From an uncultured Pelagibacteraceae bacterium (GTDB taxonomy: Bacteria > Pseudomonadota > Alphaproteobacteria > Pelagibacterales > Pelagibacteraceae): a stretch of 64,000 nucleotides of DNA. The notes under the pieces are model-generated. The model searched no databases, was not told where the DNA came from, and worked only from the letters and a program-made list of their open reading frames with translations. Below, piece after piece: positions 56,385 through 64,000 of the stretch; positions within the stretch are counted from its first letter, which is position 1, and every line of letters starts with the position of its first letter. The stretch is from NCBI GenBank assembly GCA_902561765.1, contig CACEQR010000005.1:21709-85708 (forward strand), given 5' to 3'. The position numbers were made by a program, and so were the translations under genes.

Positions 56385-57673
56385 TAAAACAATCTTATTA
56401 ATACTGGATTTTTAATTATGTTTCGATTTAATTTAAAAGATTTAATACATTTTTGAGAACTTAATTCATTTGCATTATGAGTAATAATTACAATTGATGC
56501 AGTTTTTTTTTTACTATTTGGTATCTGGATAATTCTTTGAATTGATATTTTATAGTTTGCAAAAATTTTTGTAATAGATGACAAAACTCCTGGTTTATCT
56601 TTAACTTCTAGTCTTACATACAGTGAATTGGATGAAATATCTTTATTAAAAATTTTTGGTTTTTGTCTTTTTGTTCTAGTAATTCCAAAAGGAAATTTAA
56701 TATTTCCTCTTAAAATAGACAACAGGTCTGACATTATCGCAGATGATGTTGGTCCAGGCCCTGCTCCTTCGCCTTGTAAAACACTTTCTCCTATTGGTGA
56801 TCCATTTAAAATTACTGCATTCATAACACCACTAACATTTCCGATATAAGAGTCTTTGTTAACCATGCAGGGATGAACTCTTTCAAAAATACTATTATTA
56901 ATAATTTCAGTAATACCTAGTAATTTAATTCTGAAGTTTAACTGATTAGCAATTTCAATATCTTTATATTCTATATTTTCGATACCTTCCATCAAACAAT
57001 TTGATTTTGAGATTTTTTTATTAAATGCTAATGAAGAAAGTATTTTTATTTTTGCTAAAGCATCATATCCATTTAAATCTAATTTAGGGTTTGCAGGTTC
57101 AGCATAACCAAGGTTCTGAGCTTTTTTTAAAACACTAACAAAACTATCTTTGGTTTTTTCCATCTCAGACATAATGTAATTACATGTTCCATTAAGAATT
57201 CCATAAACTTTTGTTATTCTATTAGTAGCAAGACCTTCTTTTATAGTTCTTATTATTGGTATTCCTCCTGCTACGGATGCTTCGAATTCTAAATTTACTT
57301 TATTTTTTTCAGCTAATTCACCGAGTTTATCTCCATGTTTAGATATCAGAGCCTTATTTGGTGTAATAACATGAATTTTATTTTTTAGAGCAGTTTCAAT
57401 AATTTTCTTTGATATCCCATCTGATAAACCTATTGCTTCAATTATTATATCAAGATTTTTTATCTTTAAAATATCTAAGGGATTTGAATAAAATATTTTT
57501 TTATTTATTTTAAATCTTCTTTTCTTATTTTTATTTTTAGCTGATATTCCAACAACTTTTATTTTCTTTCCAGTTTTAATTTCTATATCTTTTTTCTTAA
57601 TATTTAACTCATTGTAAACATAAGAACCTATTTGACCAAGACCTATAACTGCAATATTTATATTTTTTTTCAT
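56384..57673 (-). CDS. hom: homoserine dehydrogenase
   Basis: Reduces aspartate semialdehyde to homoserine, at the branch to threonine and methionine. The 429-residue protein has the NAD(P) motif VIGLGQIGSYVYNEL (~9-23). The catalytic domain contains ASVAGGIPIIRTIKEGLATNRI, GILNGTCNYIM and AQNLGYAEPANPKLDLNGYDALAKI. An ACT regulatory domain follows (~350-429, LEVKDKPGVLSSITKIFANY). It supplies homoserine to the MetY-like enzymes downstream in this window. A small lipoprotein gene lies immediately upstream. Confidence 0.96.
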   Translation of the reverse strand: MKKNINIAVIGLGQIGSYVYNELNIKKKDIEIKTGKKIKVVGISAKNKNKKRRFKINKKIFYSNPLDILKIKNLDIIIEAIGLSDGISKKIIETALKNKIHVITPNKALISKHGDKLGELAEKNKVNLEFEASVAGGIPIIRTIKEGLATNRITKVYGILNGTCNYIMSEMEKTKDSFVSVLKKAQNLGYAEPANPKLDLNGYDALAKIKILSSLAFNKKISKSNCLMEGIENIEYKDIEIANQLNFRIKLLGITEIINNSIFERVHPCMVNKDSYIGNVSGVMNAVILNGSPIGESVLQGEGAGPGPTSSAIMSDLLSILRGNIKFPFGITRTKRQKPKIFNKDISSNSLYVRLEVKDKPGVLSSITKIFANYKISIQRIIQIPNSKKKTASIVIITHNANELSSQKCIKSFKLNRNIIKNPVLIRLF

Positions 57674-57678
57674 TTTAA

Positions 57679-57885
57679 TTAATCTAATTTAGGAAAATTA
57701 CTTAGCTCACCATATTTAATTACATTTTTTTTAAACTCATCGAATGATGTTTCATTATCAAAATTCAATTTTGTAATATCTGAATTTGTATTTTCATCAT
57801 CAACATTCCACATTGAAACAGGATGATTTAGCGAGCAATTAGATAAAATAACTAAAAATGAGATCATTAATATTTTTTTAAACAT
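57679..57885 (-). CDS. small putative lipoprotein
   Basis: A 68-residue ORF. MFKKILMISFLVILSNCS is a lipoprotein signal peptide with a lipobox-like LSNC, giving a ~50-residue acidic mature protein rich in Asn and Asp (WNVDDENTNSDITKLNFDNE). No family is recognised. It overlaps argC by eight bases and precedes hom by five, so it is part of an argC-lipoprotein-hom transcript. Confidence 0.6.
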   Translation of the reverse strand: MFKKILMISFLVILSNCSLNHPVSMWNVDDENTNSDITKLNFDNETSFDEFKKNVIKYGELSNFPKLD

Positions 57886-58903
57886 TTAAACCATCGCTTT
57901 CATTAAAATTAAAATAATAATTCATATTTTGTATAGCTTGTCCTCCACCACCTTTAATCAAATTATCTATTGCTGACAATATTATTATCTTATCTTTATA
58001 TTTGCTTTTGCATACTGAAATAAAGCAATTATTGGTGTTAATTACATCATTAGTACTTAAGAATGTATTTGTTTTAGAAATATTTACAAACTTATGACTT
58101 TTATAATGATTGGTTAAAACACTTTGAATTTTATTTAAAGATACGTTTTTTTTTAAATCAACATAAATCGTGCTTAAAATTCCTCTAAACATGGGTGTTA
58201 AATGTGGTGTAAAATGAAATTTATTTTTTTTACCAGTTTTTAGATCAAGTTCTTGTTGGATTTCAGAATTATGTCTATGATTTGCTAAACCGTATGCGCT
58301 AAGTGACTCATATAAGTTTTTATTTTTATATTTTTTATGTATTCCTCTTCCAGCACCTGAATAACCAGATTTAGAGTCAACAATAATTGTTTTATTATTA
58401 ATAAGGTTTTTTTTAATTAATGGAATTAGTGGAATTAATATCGTAGTTGGATAACAGCCAGGGCATGATATAATTTTAAATTTCTTTACTAATGTGCCAC
58501 TTATCTCAGGAATAGAATAAATACTTTGTTTAATTAGATTTGAAGCATTGTGTTTAATTTTATACCATTTTTCATATTCTTTTTTAGTATTGAGTCTAAA
58601 ATCAGCAGCAAGATCAATAAGGACATTATTTTTATTTAAAAATTTTGATATAAGTTGTGCTTCGCCATTTGGTAGAGCTGTAAAAATAATGTCTACACCT
58701 GATAAGTATTTTTTGTTAAATTTAGATATTTTTGGTAATTTGTATTTTTTTAATTCTTTATCAAAAGTATCCATTTTTTTTCCAACGGAACTACTTCCAC
58801 ATAAATATTTTATATTTATATGTTTGTGTTTACAAAGGAGTTTTGTAAGCTGCAATCCTATATAACCAGTTGCTCCACAAATAAGAACATTTTTCTTGCC
58901 CAT
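57878..58903 (-). CDS. argC: N-acetyl-gamma-glutamyl-phosphate reductase
   Basis: The third step of arginine synthesis: it reduces N-acetylglutamyl phosphate to the semialdehyde. The 341-residue protein has the NADP motif ICGATGYIGLQLTKLL (~7-22), the catalytic Cys in IISCPGCYPTTILIPL, and KSGYSGAGRG with HTPHLTPM-type HFTPHLTPMFRGIL. Type 1 ArgC. It lies after rpsI on the same strand, an arrangement common in alphaproteobacteria (rplM-rpsI-argC). Confidence 0.95.
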   Translation of the reverse strand: MGKKNVLICGATGYIGLQLTKLLCKHKHINIKYLCGSSSVGKKMDTFDKELKKYKLPKISKFNKKYLSGVDIIFTALPNGEAQLISKFLNKNNVLIDLAADFRLNTKKEYEKWYKIKHNASNLIKQSIYSIPEISGTLVKKFKIISCPGCYPTTILIPLIPLIKKNLINNKTIIVDSKSGYSGAGRGIHKKYKNKNLYESLSAYGLANHRHNSEIQQELDLKTGKKNKFHFTPHLTPMFRGILSTIYVDLKKNVSLNKIQSVLTNHYKSHKFVNISKTNTFLSTNDVINTNNCFISVCKSKYKDKIIILSAIDNLIKGGGGQAIQNMNYYFNFNESDGLNV

Positions 58904-58936
58904 AAATTAATATAACAGTTGAAATTTAAAAAGTAA

Positions 58937-59368
58937 TTATCTTTTAGAGAATTGAAAGCTTCTTCGAGCTTTTGCTCTACCAGGTTTTTTTCTTTCAACA
59001 GACCTGGAGTCTCTTGTTGTTAGTTTTTCTTTACGTAAAGTAGATTTAAGATTTTCATCAAATTTTAGTAAAGCTCTTGATATACCGTGCACTAATGCCC
59101 CTGCTTGACCTGTTTGACCACCACCTACTACCTTAGATCTTACATCGTAATCTGTTGATTGATTAATAATTTCAAAAGGTCTTAAAATTTGCATTTTATG
59201 ATTAGCTCTCGGGAAATAGTCTTCCAAAGTTCTTCCATTGACATAAAATTTACCCGTGCCTTTTTTAAGCCAAACTTTAGCAACAGATTTTTTTCTTCTT
59301 CCTGTTGCATATTTGCTGTCTTTAAAATCTAATTTTTCTTTTGATGATGTGTTTGTGCTTGTTTCCAT
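58937..59368 (-). CDS. rpsI: 30S ribosomal protein S9
   Basis: A 143-residue S9 whose C-terminal tail contacts the P-site tRNA. YATGRRKKSVAKVWLKKGTGKFYVNG, LEDYFPR and VGGGQTGQAGALVHGISRALL are diagnostic. The tail SVERKKPGRAKARRSFQFSKR ends in the universal KR. An N-terminal ~18-residue Ser/Thr/Asp-rich extension is present. It follows rplM with a one-base gap. Confidence 0.97.
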   Translation of the reverse strand: METSTNTSSKEKLDFKDSKYATGRRKKSVAKVWLKKGTGKFYVNGRTLEDYFPRANHKMQILRPFEIINQSTDYDVRSKVVGGGQTGQAGALVHGISRALLKFDENLKSTLRKEKLTTRDSRSVERKKPGRAKARRSFQFSKR

Positions 59369-59369
59369 T

Positions 59370-59828
59370 TTAGTTTCTTACAATGTTTTTTAAGTTAAGT
59401 TTGCCAACTTCAATAATTTTTGGATTTTGAGCACTGTGAGGATGATCTTTACCAGAATAAATTTTAAGTTTTGATAATTGTTTTTTTGCAAGAGCACCCG
59501 ATGGTAACATTCTTTTTACTGCTAGCTTTAAAATTTCACCAGGTTTTTTTTCACTTAATTTTTCAGGAGTGGTTTCTTTAATACCTCCTGGGTATCCAGT
59601 ATGTCTATAATATTTTTTATTTTGAAATTTATTTCCAGTAAATTTAATTTGATCTACATTTTTAACTACTACGAAATCACCATGATCCATGTGAGGGGTA
59701 AAAGTTGTTTTATTTTTCCCTCTTATGATTTTTGATACAACTGTTGCAAGTCTTCCAACAACAGCACCTGTAGCATCAATTTCAAACCACTCGCTATTTA
59801 TCTCATCTTTTTTAACAAATTTTGTCAT
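59370..59828 (-). CDS. rplM: 50S ribosomal protein L13
   Basis: A 152-residue L13, an early assembly protein of the large subunit. The ATG at 59828 begins MTKFVKKDEINSEWFEIDATG, matching L13. A longer in-frame start adds 13 hydrophobic residues not in the family and is rejected. VVGRLATVVSKIIRGK, FTPHMDHGDFVVVKN and KRMLPSGALAKKQLSKLKIYSGKDHPHSAQ are typical. No Shine-Dalgarno is visible, and a strong promoter ends only a few bases upstream. Confidence 0.97.
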   Translation of the reverse strand: MTKFVKKDEINSEWFEIDATGAVVGRLATVVSKIIRGKNKTTFTPHMDHGDFVVVKNVDQIKFTGNKFQNKKYYRHTGYPGGIKETTPEKLSEKKPGEILKLAVKRMLPSGALAKKQLSKLKIYSGKDHPHSAQNPKIIEVGKLNLKNIVRN

Positions 59829-59838
59829 GAATGCGGGA

Positions 59839-59867
59839 TTAATACTTATAATTACATATATTGTCAA
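59839..59867 (-). promoter_or_regulatory. promoter of rplM-rpsI
   Basis: On the minus strand a perfect -35 TTGACA (plus-strand 59862-59867) is 17 bp from TATTAA (59839-59844). Transcription would start near 59832, about four bases before the rplM ATG, so the mRNA may be practically leaderless. Confidence 0.6.
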
Positions 59868-59890
59868 TTTATTATATTTTTTTAGGACTT

Positions 59891-59945
59891 AATGGTTGAT
59901 TGAATTATGACCATTTATTAGTAATAATACATACTATAAAAAGGA
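59891..59945 (+). promoter_or_regulatory. candidate SAM-II/SAM-V-like riboswitch before metY
   Basis: The leader of the MetY-like gene has a 6-bp stem AATGGT (59891-59896)/ACCATT (59910-59915). Its loop begins TGATTGAA and ends TATG, which can pair with CATA (59930-59933) to make an H-type pseudoknot. CTATAAAAAGG (59934-59944) follows. The layout (stem, GATT-starting loop, loop pairing downstream, then an A-run and GG) resembles SAM-II/SAM-V aptamers, both known in SAR11 sulfur genes. It is not an exact consensus match. The ribosome-binding site AAAGGAG (59965-59971) lies 20 bases further. Confidence 0.5.
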
Positions 59946-59975
59946 TTTCTCAAAGTTAATAATTAAAGGAGCCAA

Positions 59976-61307
59976 ATGAGTGATAAAAAAAAAGAATTAA
60001 AACCAAATACCTATAAATTCGATACTTTAAGTCTACATGCAGGTTATCAACCACATAAAAATGCTGGTTCAAGACAAGTGCCAATTTACCAAACCACATC
60101 ATACTTGTTTGACGATGTTGATCATGCTGCAGCTCTATTTAATTTAGAAAGAGGTGGACATATTTATAGTAGAATCTCAAATCCAACAGTTGGTGTATTA
60201 GAGGAAAGAGTTGCATCTTTAGAAGGTGGAACAGCAGCTTTAGCTACATCATCGGGCATGAGTGCTATATTTTTAACAGTTATGACTTTATGTGAGGCTG
60301 GTGATCATCTGGTTGTGTCTTCTCAACTTTATGGAGGTACTGTTAATTTATTTAGATTAACATTACCTAAATTCGGGATTAAATGTACTTTCGTTAAACC
60401 TAGAGATACAGAAGGTTTTAAAAAGGCGATACAAAAAAATACCAAAGGAATTTTTGGAGAGTTAGTTGGTAATCCAGGTAATGAAATAATGAACATGCCA
60501 GAGATAGCTAAAATAGCTCATGATGCTGGAATTCCCTTAATGGTTGATGCAACTTATCAAACTCCATATTTGTGTAAACCTTTTGATCACGGTGCTGATA
60601 TTGTTGTACACTCATTAACAAAATGGATGGCTGGACATGGATCATCAATGGCTGGAATATTGGTTGAAGGTGGAAAATTTGATTGGATGCAAAATGATAA
60701 ATTTCCAACTATGACAAAACCTTATGAAGGTTATCATGGCCTTTCTTTTGCTGAGGAATTTGGACCAACAGCTTTTACAATGAAAGCAAGAGCTGAAGGT
60801 ATGAGAGATTTTGGACCTTGCTTAAGCCCACAAAATGCCTGGAATGTACTACAAGGAATTGAAACACTTTCTGTTAGAATGAAAAAACATTGTTCTAATG
60901 CTGAGAAAATGGTTAAATATTTATTGAACCACGAGAGTGTTGCTTGGGTTTCGCATCCAAGTGTACCTGATCATCCAGATCACGAATTAGCAAAAAAACT
61001 TTTGCCAAATGGTCGTGGATCTATGATTGCTTTTGGTATTAAGGGTGGAAAAGATGCTGGTGTTGCATTTATAAATAATGTTAAATTAGCATCTCACTTG
61101 GCTAATGTAGGTGACACTAGAACTTTAGTTATACATCCTGCTTCAGGAACTCATTCACAAATGGATGAAGCTACTTTAAAATTTGCAGGATTATCGCACG
61201 ATATGATTAGACTGTCTGTTGGTATTGAAGATATTGATGATATCAAAAATGATTTCGAGATTGGTTTTAGAGCCGCAAGAAAACCAAGGCTTGTTTCTAA
61301 TCAATGA
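59976..61307 (+). CDS. metY: O-acetylhomoserine sulfhydrylase-like PLP enzyme (MetY type)
   Basis: A 443-residue Cys/Met-metabolism PLP enzyme, type I fold. It would make homocysteine or methionine from O-acyl-homoserine plus sulfide or methanethiol. The catalytic Lys216 is in VVHSLTKWMAG, the phosphate site in SGMSAIFL (~93-100), YGGTVNLF carries the active-site Tyr and SNPTVGVLEERVASLEGG precedes it. FGPCLSPQNAWNVLQGIETL and DTRTLVIHPASGTHSQ are MetY-type. Gamma-lyase activity cannot be excluded. A good ribosome-binding site (AAAGGAG) and a SAM-riboswitch-like leader precede it, and the next gene overlaps by four bases. Confidence 0.88.
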   Translation: MSDKKKELKPNTYKFDTLSLHAGYQPHKNAGSRQVPIYQTTSYLFDDVDHAAALFNLERGGHIYSRISNPTVGVLEERVASLEGGTAALATSSGMSAIFLTVMTLCEAGDHLVVSSQLYGGTVNLFRLTLPKFGIKCTFVKPRDTEGFKKAIQKNTKGIFGELVGNPGNEIMNMPEIAKIAHDAGIPLMVDATYQTPYLCKPFDHGADIVVHSLTKWMAGHGSSMAGILVEGGKFDWMQNDKFPTMTKPYEGYHGLSFAEEFGPTAFTMKARAEGMRDFGPCLSPQNAWNVLQGIETLSVRMKKHCSNAEKMVKYLLNHESVAWVSHPSVPDHPDHELAKKLLPNGRGSMIAFGIKGGKDAGVAFINNVKLASHLANVGDTRTLVIHPASGTHSQMDEATLKFAGLSHDMIRLSVGIEDIDDIKNDFEIGFRAARKPRLVSNQ

Positions 61308-62122
61308 AATTTAAAGTAAATAATAATGAGGTTTTTGCCTCAACAGGTGGAAGACCTTTTGATAAAAAAAAACCATTAATAATTTTTGTTCACGGCAGTG
61401 GTTTAACTCATATGACATGGGTTCTTCAAACAAGATACTTCGCATTTCATGGATATAATGCTTTAGCGGTAGATCTACCAGGACATGGTCTTTCAGGCGG
61501 TGAAAGTCTTAAGACAATTGAAGAAATGGCTGACTGGGTAAACGCTGTAATTGATGCTGTAGGTCACAAAGAAGCCTCATTAGTTGGTCATTCACAAGGA
61601 TGTTTAGTTACAGTAGAATGTACAGCGAGATATCCAAATAGAATTAAAACTTTAAGTTTAATGGGAGGTGCTGGAGCAATTCCAATGAATCCAGAATTGC
61701 TATCTTTAGCAGAAAATAATGATCCTAAAGCTGTAGACTTGATGATGGATTGGGCTCATGGTCCAGCTGGTCATTTTGGAGGTCATCCTGTCCCTGGTTT
61801 ATATCATATAAATACAGGAACAATGTTAGCAAAATCTCGCACAATTCAAAATACCTTAGGTGTAGATTTCAGAGCCTGTGATAACTATAAAAATGGTTTT
61901 GATGCAGCTAAAAAAGTTAAATGTCCAACCTTATCTATTTTAGCAACAGATGATAAAATGTGCCCAGTTAAAGAGGGTAAGAAATTAGCAGGACTAATTG
62001 AAGGTAGCCAAGTTGATATAATTGATAACTGTGGTCATATGATGCTATTAGAAGAAGCTGATAGAGTATTAACTGTATTAAAGAAATTTATAACTACAAA
62101 TTATCCCCCATTATCAACTTAA
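61304..62122 (+). CDS. alpha/beta hydrolase
   Basis: A 272-residue alpha/beta-hydrolase fold protein. The oxyanion HGSGLTHMTW (~30-39), nucleophile elbow VGHSQG with Ser97, acid in LSILATDDKMCP and base in DNCGHMMLLEE form a complete triad. It overlaps the upstream MetY-like gene (ATGA) and lies between two paralogous sulfhydrylases, so a role in sulfur or acyl-homoserine chemistry is tempting. It is too short and lacks motifs to be called MetX. No signal peptide. Substrate unknown. Confidence 0.75.
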   Translation: MKFKVNNNEVFASTGGRPFDKKKPLIIFVHGSGLTHMTWVLQTRYFAFHGYNALAVDLPGHGLSGGESLKTIEEMADWVNAVIDAVGHKEASLVGHSQGCLVTVECTARYPNRIKTLSLMGGAGAIPMNPELLSLAENNDPKAVDLMMDWAHGPAGHFGGHPVPGLYHINTGTMLAKSRTIQNTLGVDFRACDNYKNGFDAAKKVKCPTLSILATDDKMCPVKEGKKLAGLIEGSQVDIIDNCGHMMLLEEADRVLTVLKKFITTNYPPLST

Positions 62123-62133
62123 ATTTTAGCTTG

Positions 62134-62164
62134 ATTGTATTTTTTCATTAAAGTTTAATACAAT
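62134..62164 (+). promoter_or_regulatory. hairpin in the leader of the second MetY-like gene
   Basis: ATTGTATT (62134-62141) and AATACAAT (62157-62164) pair over eight bases around a 15-base loop in the 61-bp gap before 62184. TTT then AAAAGGAAGGGG follow, the latter a strong purine-rich ribosome-binding site (62169-62179). It could be a weak terminator of the hydrolase transcript or a translational control element. Confidence 0.35.
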
Positions 62165-62183
62165 TTTAAAAGGAAGGGGAAAA

Positions 62184-63509
62184 ATGAGTAAAAATAAAAA
62201 TCCAGAAACTATCGCTTTACATGGTGGTGATTACAGAAGTGATCCAGCAACTACAGCTGTAGCTGTACCACTCTATAGAACAACTTCTTATCAATTTAAT
62301 GATACAGATCACGCAGCAAATTTATTTGCACTAAAAGAATTTGGAAACATATATACAAGAATTATGAATCCAACAAACGATGTCTTAGAAAAAAGAGTTG
62401 CAGCACTAGAAGGTGGTCTTGCAGCCGTGACAGTTGGTTCAGGTCAAGCGGCGTCAACATTTGCTATAATGAATGTTTGCCAATCAGGAGATAATTTTAT
62501 TAGTTCAACTGATTTATATGGTGGAACTGTAAACTTATTTACACATACACTTAAAAAGCTAGGTATTGAATGCAGATATGCTGATCCTTCAGATCCTAGC
62601 AACTTTGAAAAATTAGTTGATGATAAAACAAGATGCTTTTATGCAGAAACATTGCCTAATCCTTATCTTAGAGTTTTTCCAATCAAAGAGGTATCAGATA
62701 TAGGAAGAAAGCATAATATCCCTTTGATAATGGATAACACTGCATCTCCAGTAATATGCAAACCAATCGAACATGGAGCGGCAGTAGTTGTTCATTCATT
62801 AACTAAATTTATTGGTGGTCATGGAACAGTAATTGGAGGATGTCTTGTAGATGGTGGTAATTTTGATTGGACAAAAGATCCAAAAAGACAACCACTATTT
62901 AATGAGCCTGATGCTAGTTATGGTGGAGCTAAATGGGGTGAAGTAGTACCGCAACTAACAGGGGCAAATGTTTCATTTGCTGTAAGAGCTAGAGTATGCC
63001 TACTGCGAGATTTAGGAGCTCCTTTAGCACCAGATAATGCGTGGGGAATAATACAAGGTTTGGAAACTGCGCCTTTAAGAATGAAACAACATTGCTCTAA
63101 TGCTGAAAAAGCAGTAGCATTTTTACAAAAACATAAAAATGTCGAAAGAGTAATATACCCTACTCTTCACGAAGGTGAAATTGCTGCGAGATCTAAAAAA
63201 TACCTCAAAGGAGGAAATGGTGCTCTTGTTGGTATTGAAGTTAAAGGCGGTGTAGAAGCTGGTAAAAAATTTATTGAGTCTTTGAAAATGTTTTACCATG
63301 TTGCAAATATTGGTGATGCTCGAAGTTTAGCGATCCATCCAGCCACAACAACTCATAGCCAATTAACGGAGGAAGAGTTGTTAGCTGCAGGGGTTACACC
63401 AGGATACGTAAGACTATCTATTGGTATAGAACATCCAGATGATATAATTGCTGATCTTGATCAAGCATTAGGTGCATCTGGAAAACCTAGTTTGAAGGCT
63501 GTAAGCTAA
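62184..63509 (+). CDS. second O-acetylhomoserine sulfhydrylase-like PLP enzyme
   Basis: A 441-residue paralog of the metY product. The PLP Lys208 is in VVHSLTKFIGG, with GSGQAASTFAI, LYGGTVNLF, MNPTNDVLEKRVAALEGG and DARSLAIHPATTTHSQL. It differs in the substrate-side segment, which reads AETLPNPYLRVFPIKEV where the first copy and standard MetY read (G)NPxNxxxNMxEI. Specificity for thiol or gamma-leaving group may therefore differ; methionine gamma-lyase or a methanethiol-using MetY are possible. It has its own leader hairpin and a strong RBS. Its 3' end overlaps the convergent ctaA by 23 bp. Confidence 0.85.
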   Translation: MSKNKNPETIALHGGDYRSDPATTAVAVPLYRTTSYQFNDTDHAANLFALKEFGNIYTRIMNPTNDVLEKRVAALEGGLAAVTVGSGQAASTFAIMNVCQSGDNFISSTDLYGGTVNLFTHTLKKLGIECRYADPSDPSNFEKLVDDKTRCFYAETLPNPYLRVFPIKEVSDIGRKHNIPLIMDNTASPVICKPIEHGAAVVVHSLTKFIGGHGTVIGGCLVDGGNFDWTKDPKRQPLFNEPDASYGGAKWGEVVPQLTGANVSFAVRARVCLLRDLGAPLAPDNAWGIIQGLETAPLRMKQHCSNAEKAVAFLQKHKNVERVIYPTLHEGEIAARSKKYLKGGNGALVGIEVKGGVEAGKKFIESLKMFYHVANIGDARSLAIHPATTTHSQLTEEELLAAGVTPGYVRLSIGIEHPDDIIADLDQALGASGKPSLKAVS

Positions 63510-64000
63510 ATTTAGTGTTTAGAAATAAAAAATAAATACTAGAACTTACCAAAAAAATAGAACTTATTTGGTGCATAGATGCGATATAAATCTGTGCACC
63601 ATACAAAAGAGTAAAAATTCCTAAAATCACTTGTAATAATATAAAGAAACCCAAAACGTTTATAGTTTTATATAATTCATTGAGTTTCTTTTTATAAATC
63701 TTAAATAAAATAAAAATATAAAATAAAGTAATAAAATAAGCTAAATTTCTGTGAATAAATTGAACTAATGAAGGATCGCTCAATGCAGATAATTTAAATA
63801 AATTAACAAATTTATTATCGTCTGGAAAATAAGAGTTACCCATTAACGGCCAAGAGTTATATATCTTACCTGCATCCATTCCTGAAACAAATGCACCAAT
63901 TGATATTTGTATAAATATTAAAATTAAAAAAATTAATGGAATTGTGAAGCCAATAGTTTTGTGTATATTTTCTTTGATATTAATTTTTAAATAATTCCAA
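63487..64000 (-). CDS. ctaA: heme A synthase (COX15/CtaA), 3' part
   Basis: The C-terminal ~170 residues of CtaA, which oxidises heme O to heme A for cytochrome c oxidase; the start lies beyond the right edge. The frame is open from 64000 down to the TAG at 63487. GAFVSGMDAGKIYNSWPLMG is the diagnostic motif, FIHRNLAYFI and ASMHQISSIFLV hold the second heme-ligand histidine pair, and four membrane spans are visible. The gene overlaps the end of the second MetY-like gene by 23 bp, tail to tail. Confidence 0.93.
   Translation of the reverse strand, partial: WNYLKINIKENIHKTIGFTIPLIFLILIFIQISIGAFVSGMDAGKIYNSWPLMGNSYFPDDNKFVNLFKLSALSDPSLVQFIHRNLAYFITLFYIFILFKIYKKKLNELYKTINVLGFFILLQVILGIFTLLYGAQIYIASMHQISSIFLVSSSIYFLFLNTKFSLQPSN

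Noticed and set aside
59829..59867. Longer N-terminus for rplM
   Set aside because: The 13 extra residues are not in L13 proteins and the segment contains the promoter.

Overview
This window looks like a piece of a SAR11-clade alphaproteobacterial chromosome (Candidatus Pelagibacter or a close relative). The evidence is indirect but consistent: very AT-rich sequence, lysine/isoleucine/asparagine-rich proteins, genes abutting or overlapping by a few bases with almost no terminators, alphaproteobacterial gene orders (rpoA-rplQ, lepB-rnc-recO, the rib-nusB-thiL run, rplM-rpsI), a heterotetrameric sarcosine oxidase operon and a K+-independent H+-pumping pyrophosphatase. No rRNA, CRISPR array or insertion sequence was seen. 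One tRNA (Ser-GCT) is present.

Layout. 1-2217: end of the ribosomal/RNA polymerase operon (rpoA, rplQ) and a pseudouridine synthase. 2207-7682: lipB, mgtE, panC, the UDP-glucuronate pair galU-ugd, and a RidA protein. 7682-13585: a long minus-strand run topA, plsY, a dihydroorotase-like gene without metal ligands (PyrC'/PyrX type), pyrB and ruvX, with a perfect hairpin directly in front of pyrB. 13636-19823: gatCAB, an O-methyltransferase, the tRNA hydroxylase trhO and a MATE exporter. 19785-24854: soxBDAG. 24919-25013: tRNA-Ser. 25014-35551: lytic transglycosylase, dapA, smpB, folK, a shortened RSH, pyrE, pdxJ, acpS, lepB, rnc, recO and hemB. 35597-42969: an Asp/Asn hydroxylase-like protein, rpiB, glyA, nrdR, ribD-ribE-ribB-ribH, nusB and thiL. 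43041-45146: hppA.

45150-54607 is the accessory part. It holds a surface-glycan cluster (a GT-A-like transferase, a two-module glycosyltransferase, a polysaccharide deacetylase, a methyltransferase, gmd and a GT9 transferase) that also contains a small GIY-YIG protein. A complete tyrosine recombinase closes it. Then come a 54-residue membrane peptide, a DUF2938-like membrane protein, a strongly folded RNA ending in an intrinsic terminator immediately before a short O6-alkylguanine-DNA methyltransferase gene, and a roughly 500-bp gene-free AT-rich stretch. The RNA is the best candidate here for something undescribed: either a free small RNA or an attenuator/riboswitch-like leader of the repair gene.

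54608-64000 returns to core metabolism: two membrane transporters, homoserine dehydrogenase, a small lipoprotein, argC, rpsI-rplM, and two MetY-like sulfhydrylases flanking an alpha/beta hydrolase. The first sulfhydrylase has a SAM-II/SAM-V-like leader. The last gene is the 3' part of ctaA. Several pathways meet: hom and the MetY pair (homoserine to methionine), glyA with sarcosine oxidase (one-carbon and glycine), and galU/ugd/gmd with the glycan cluster.
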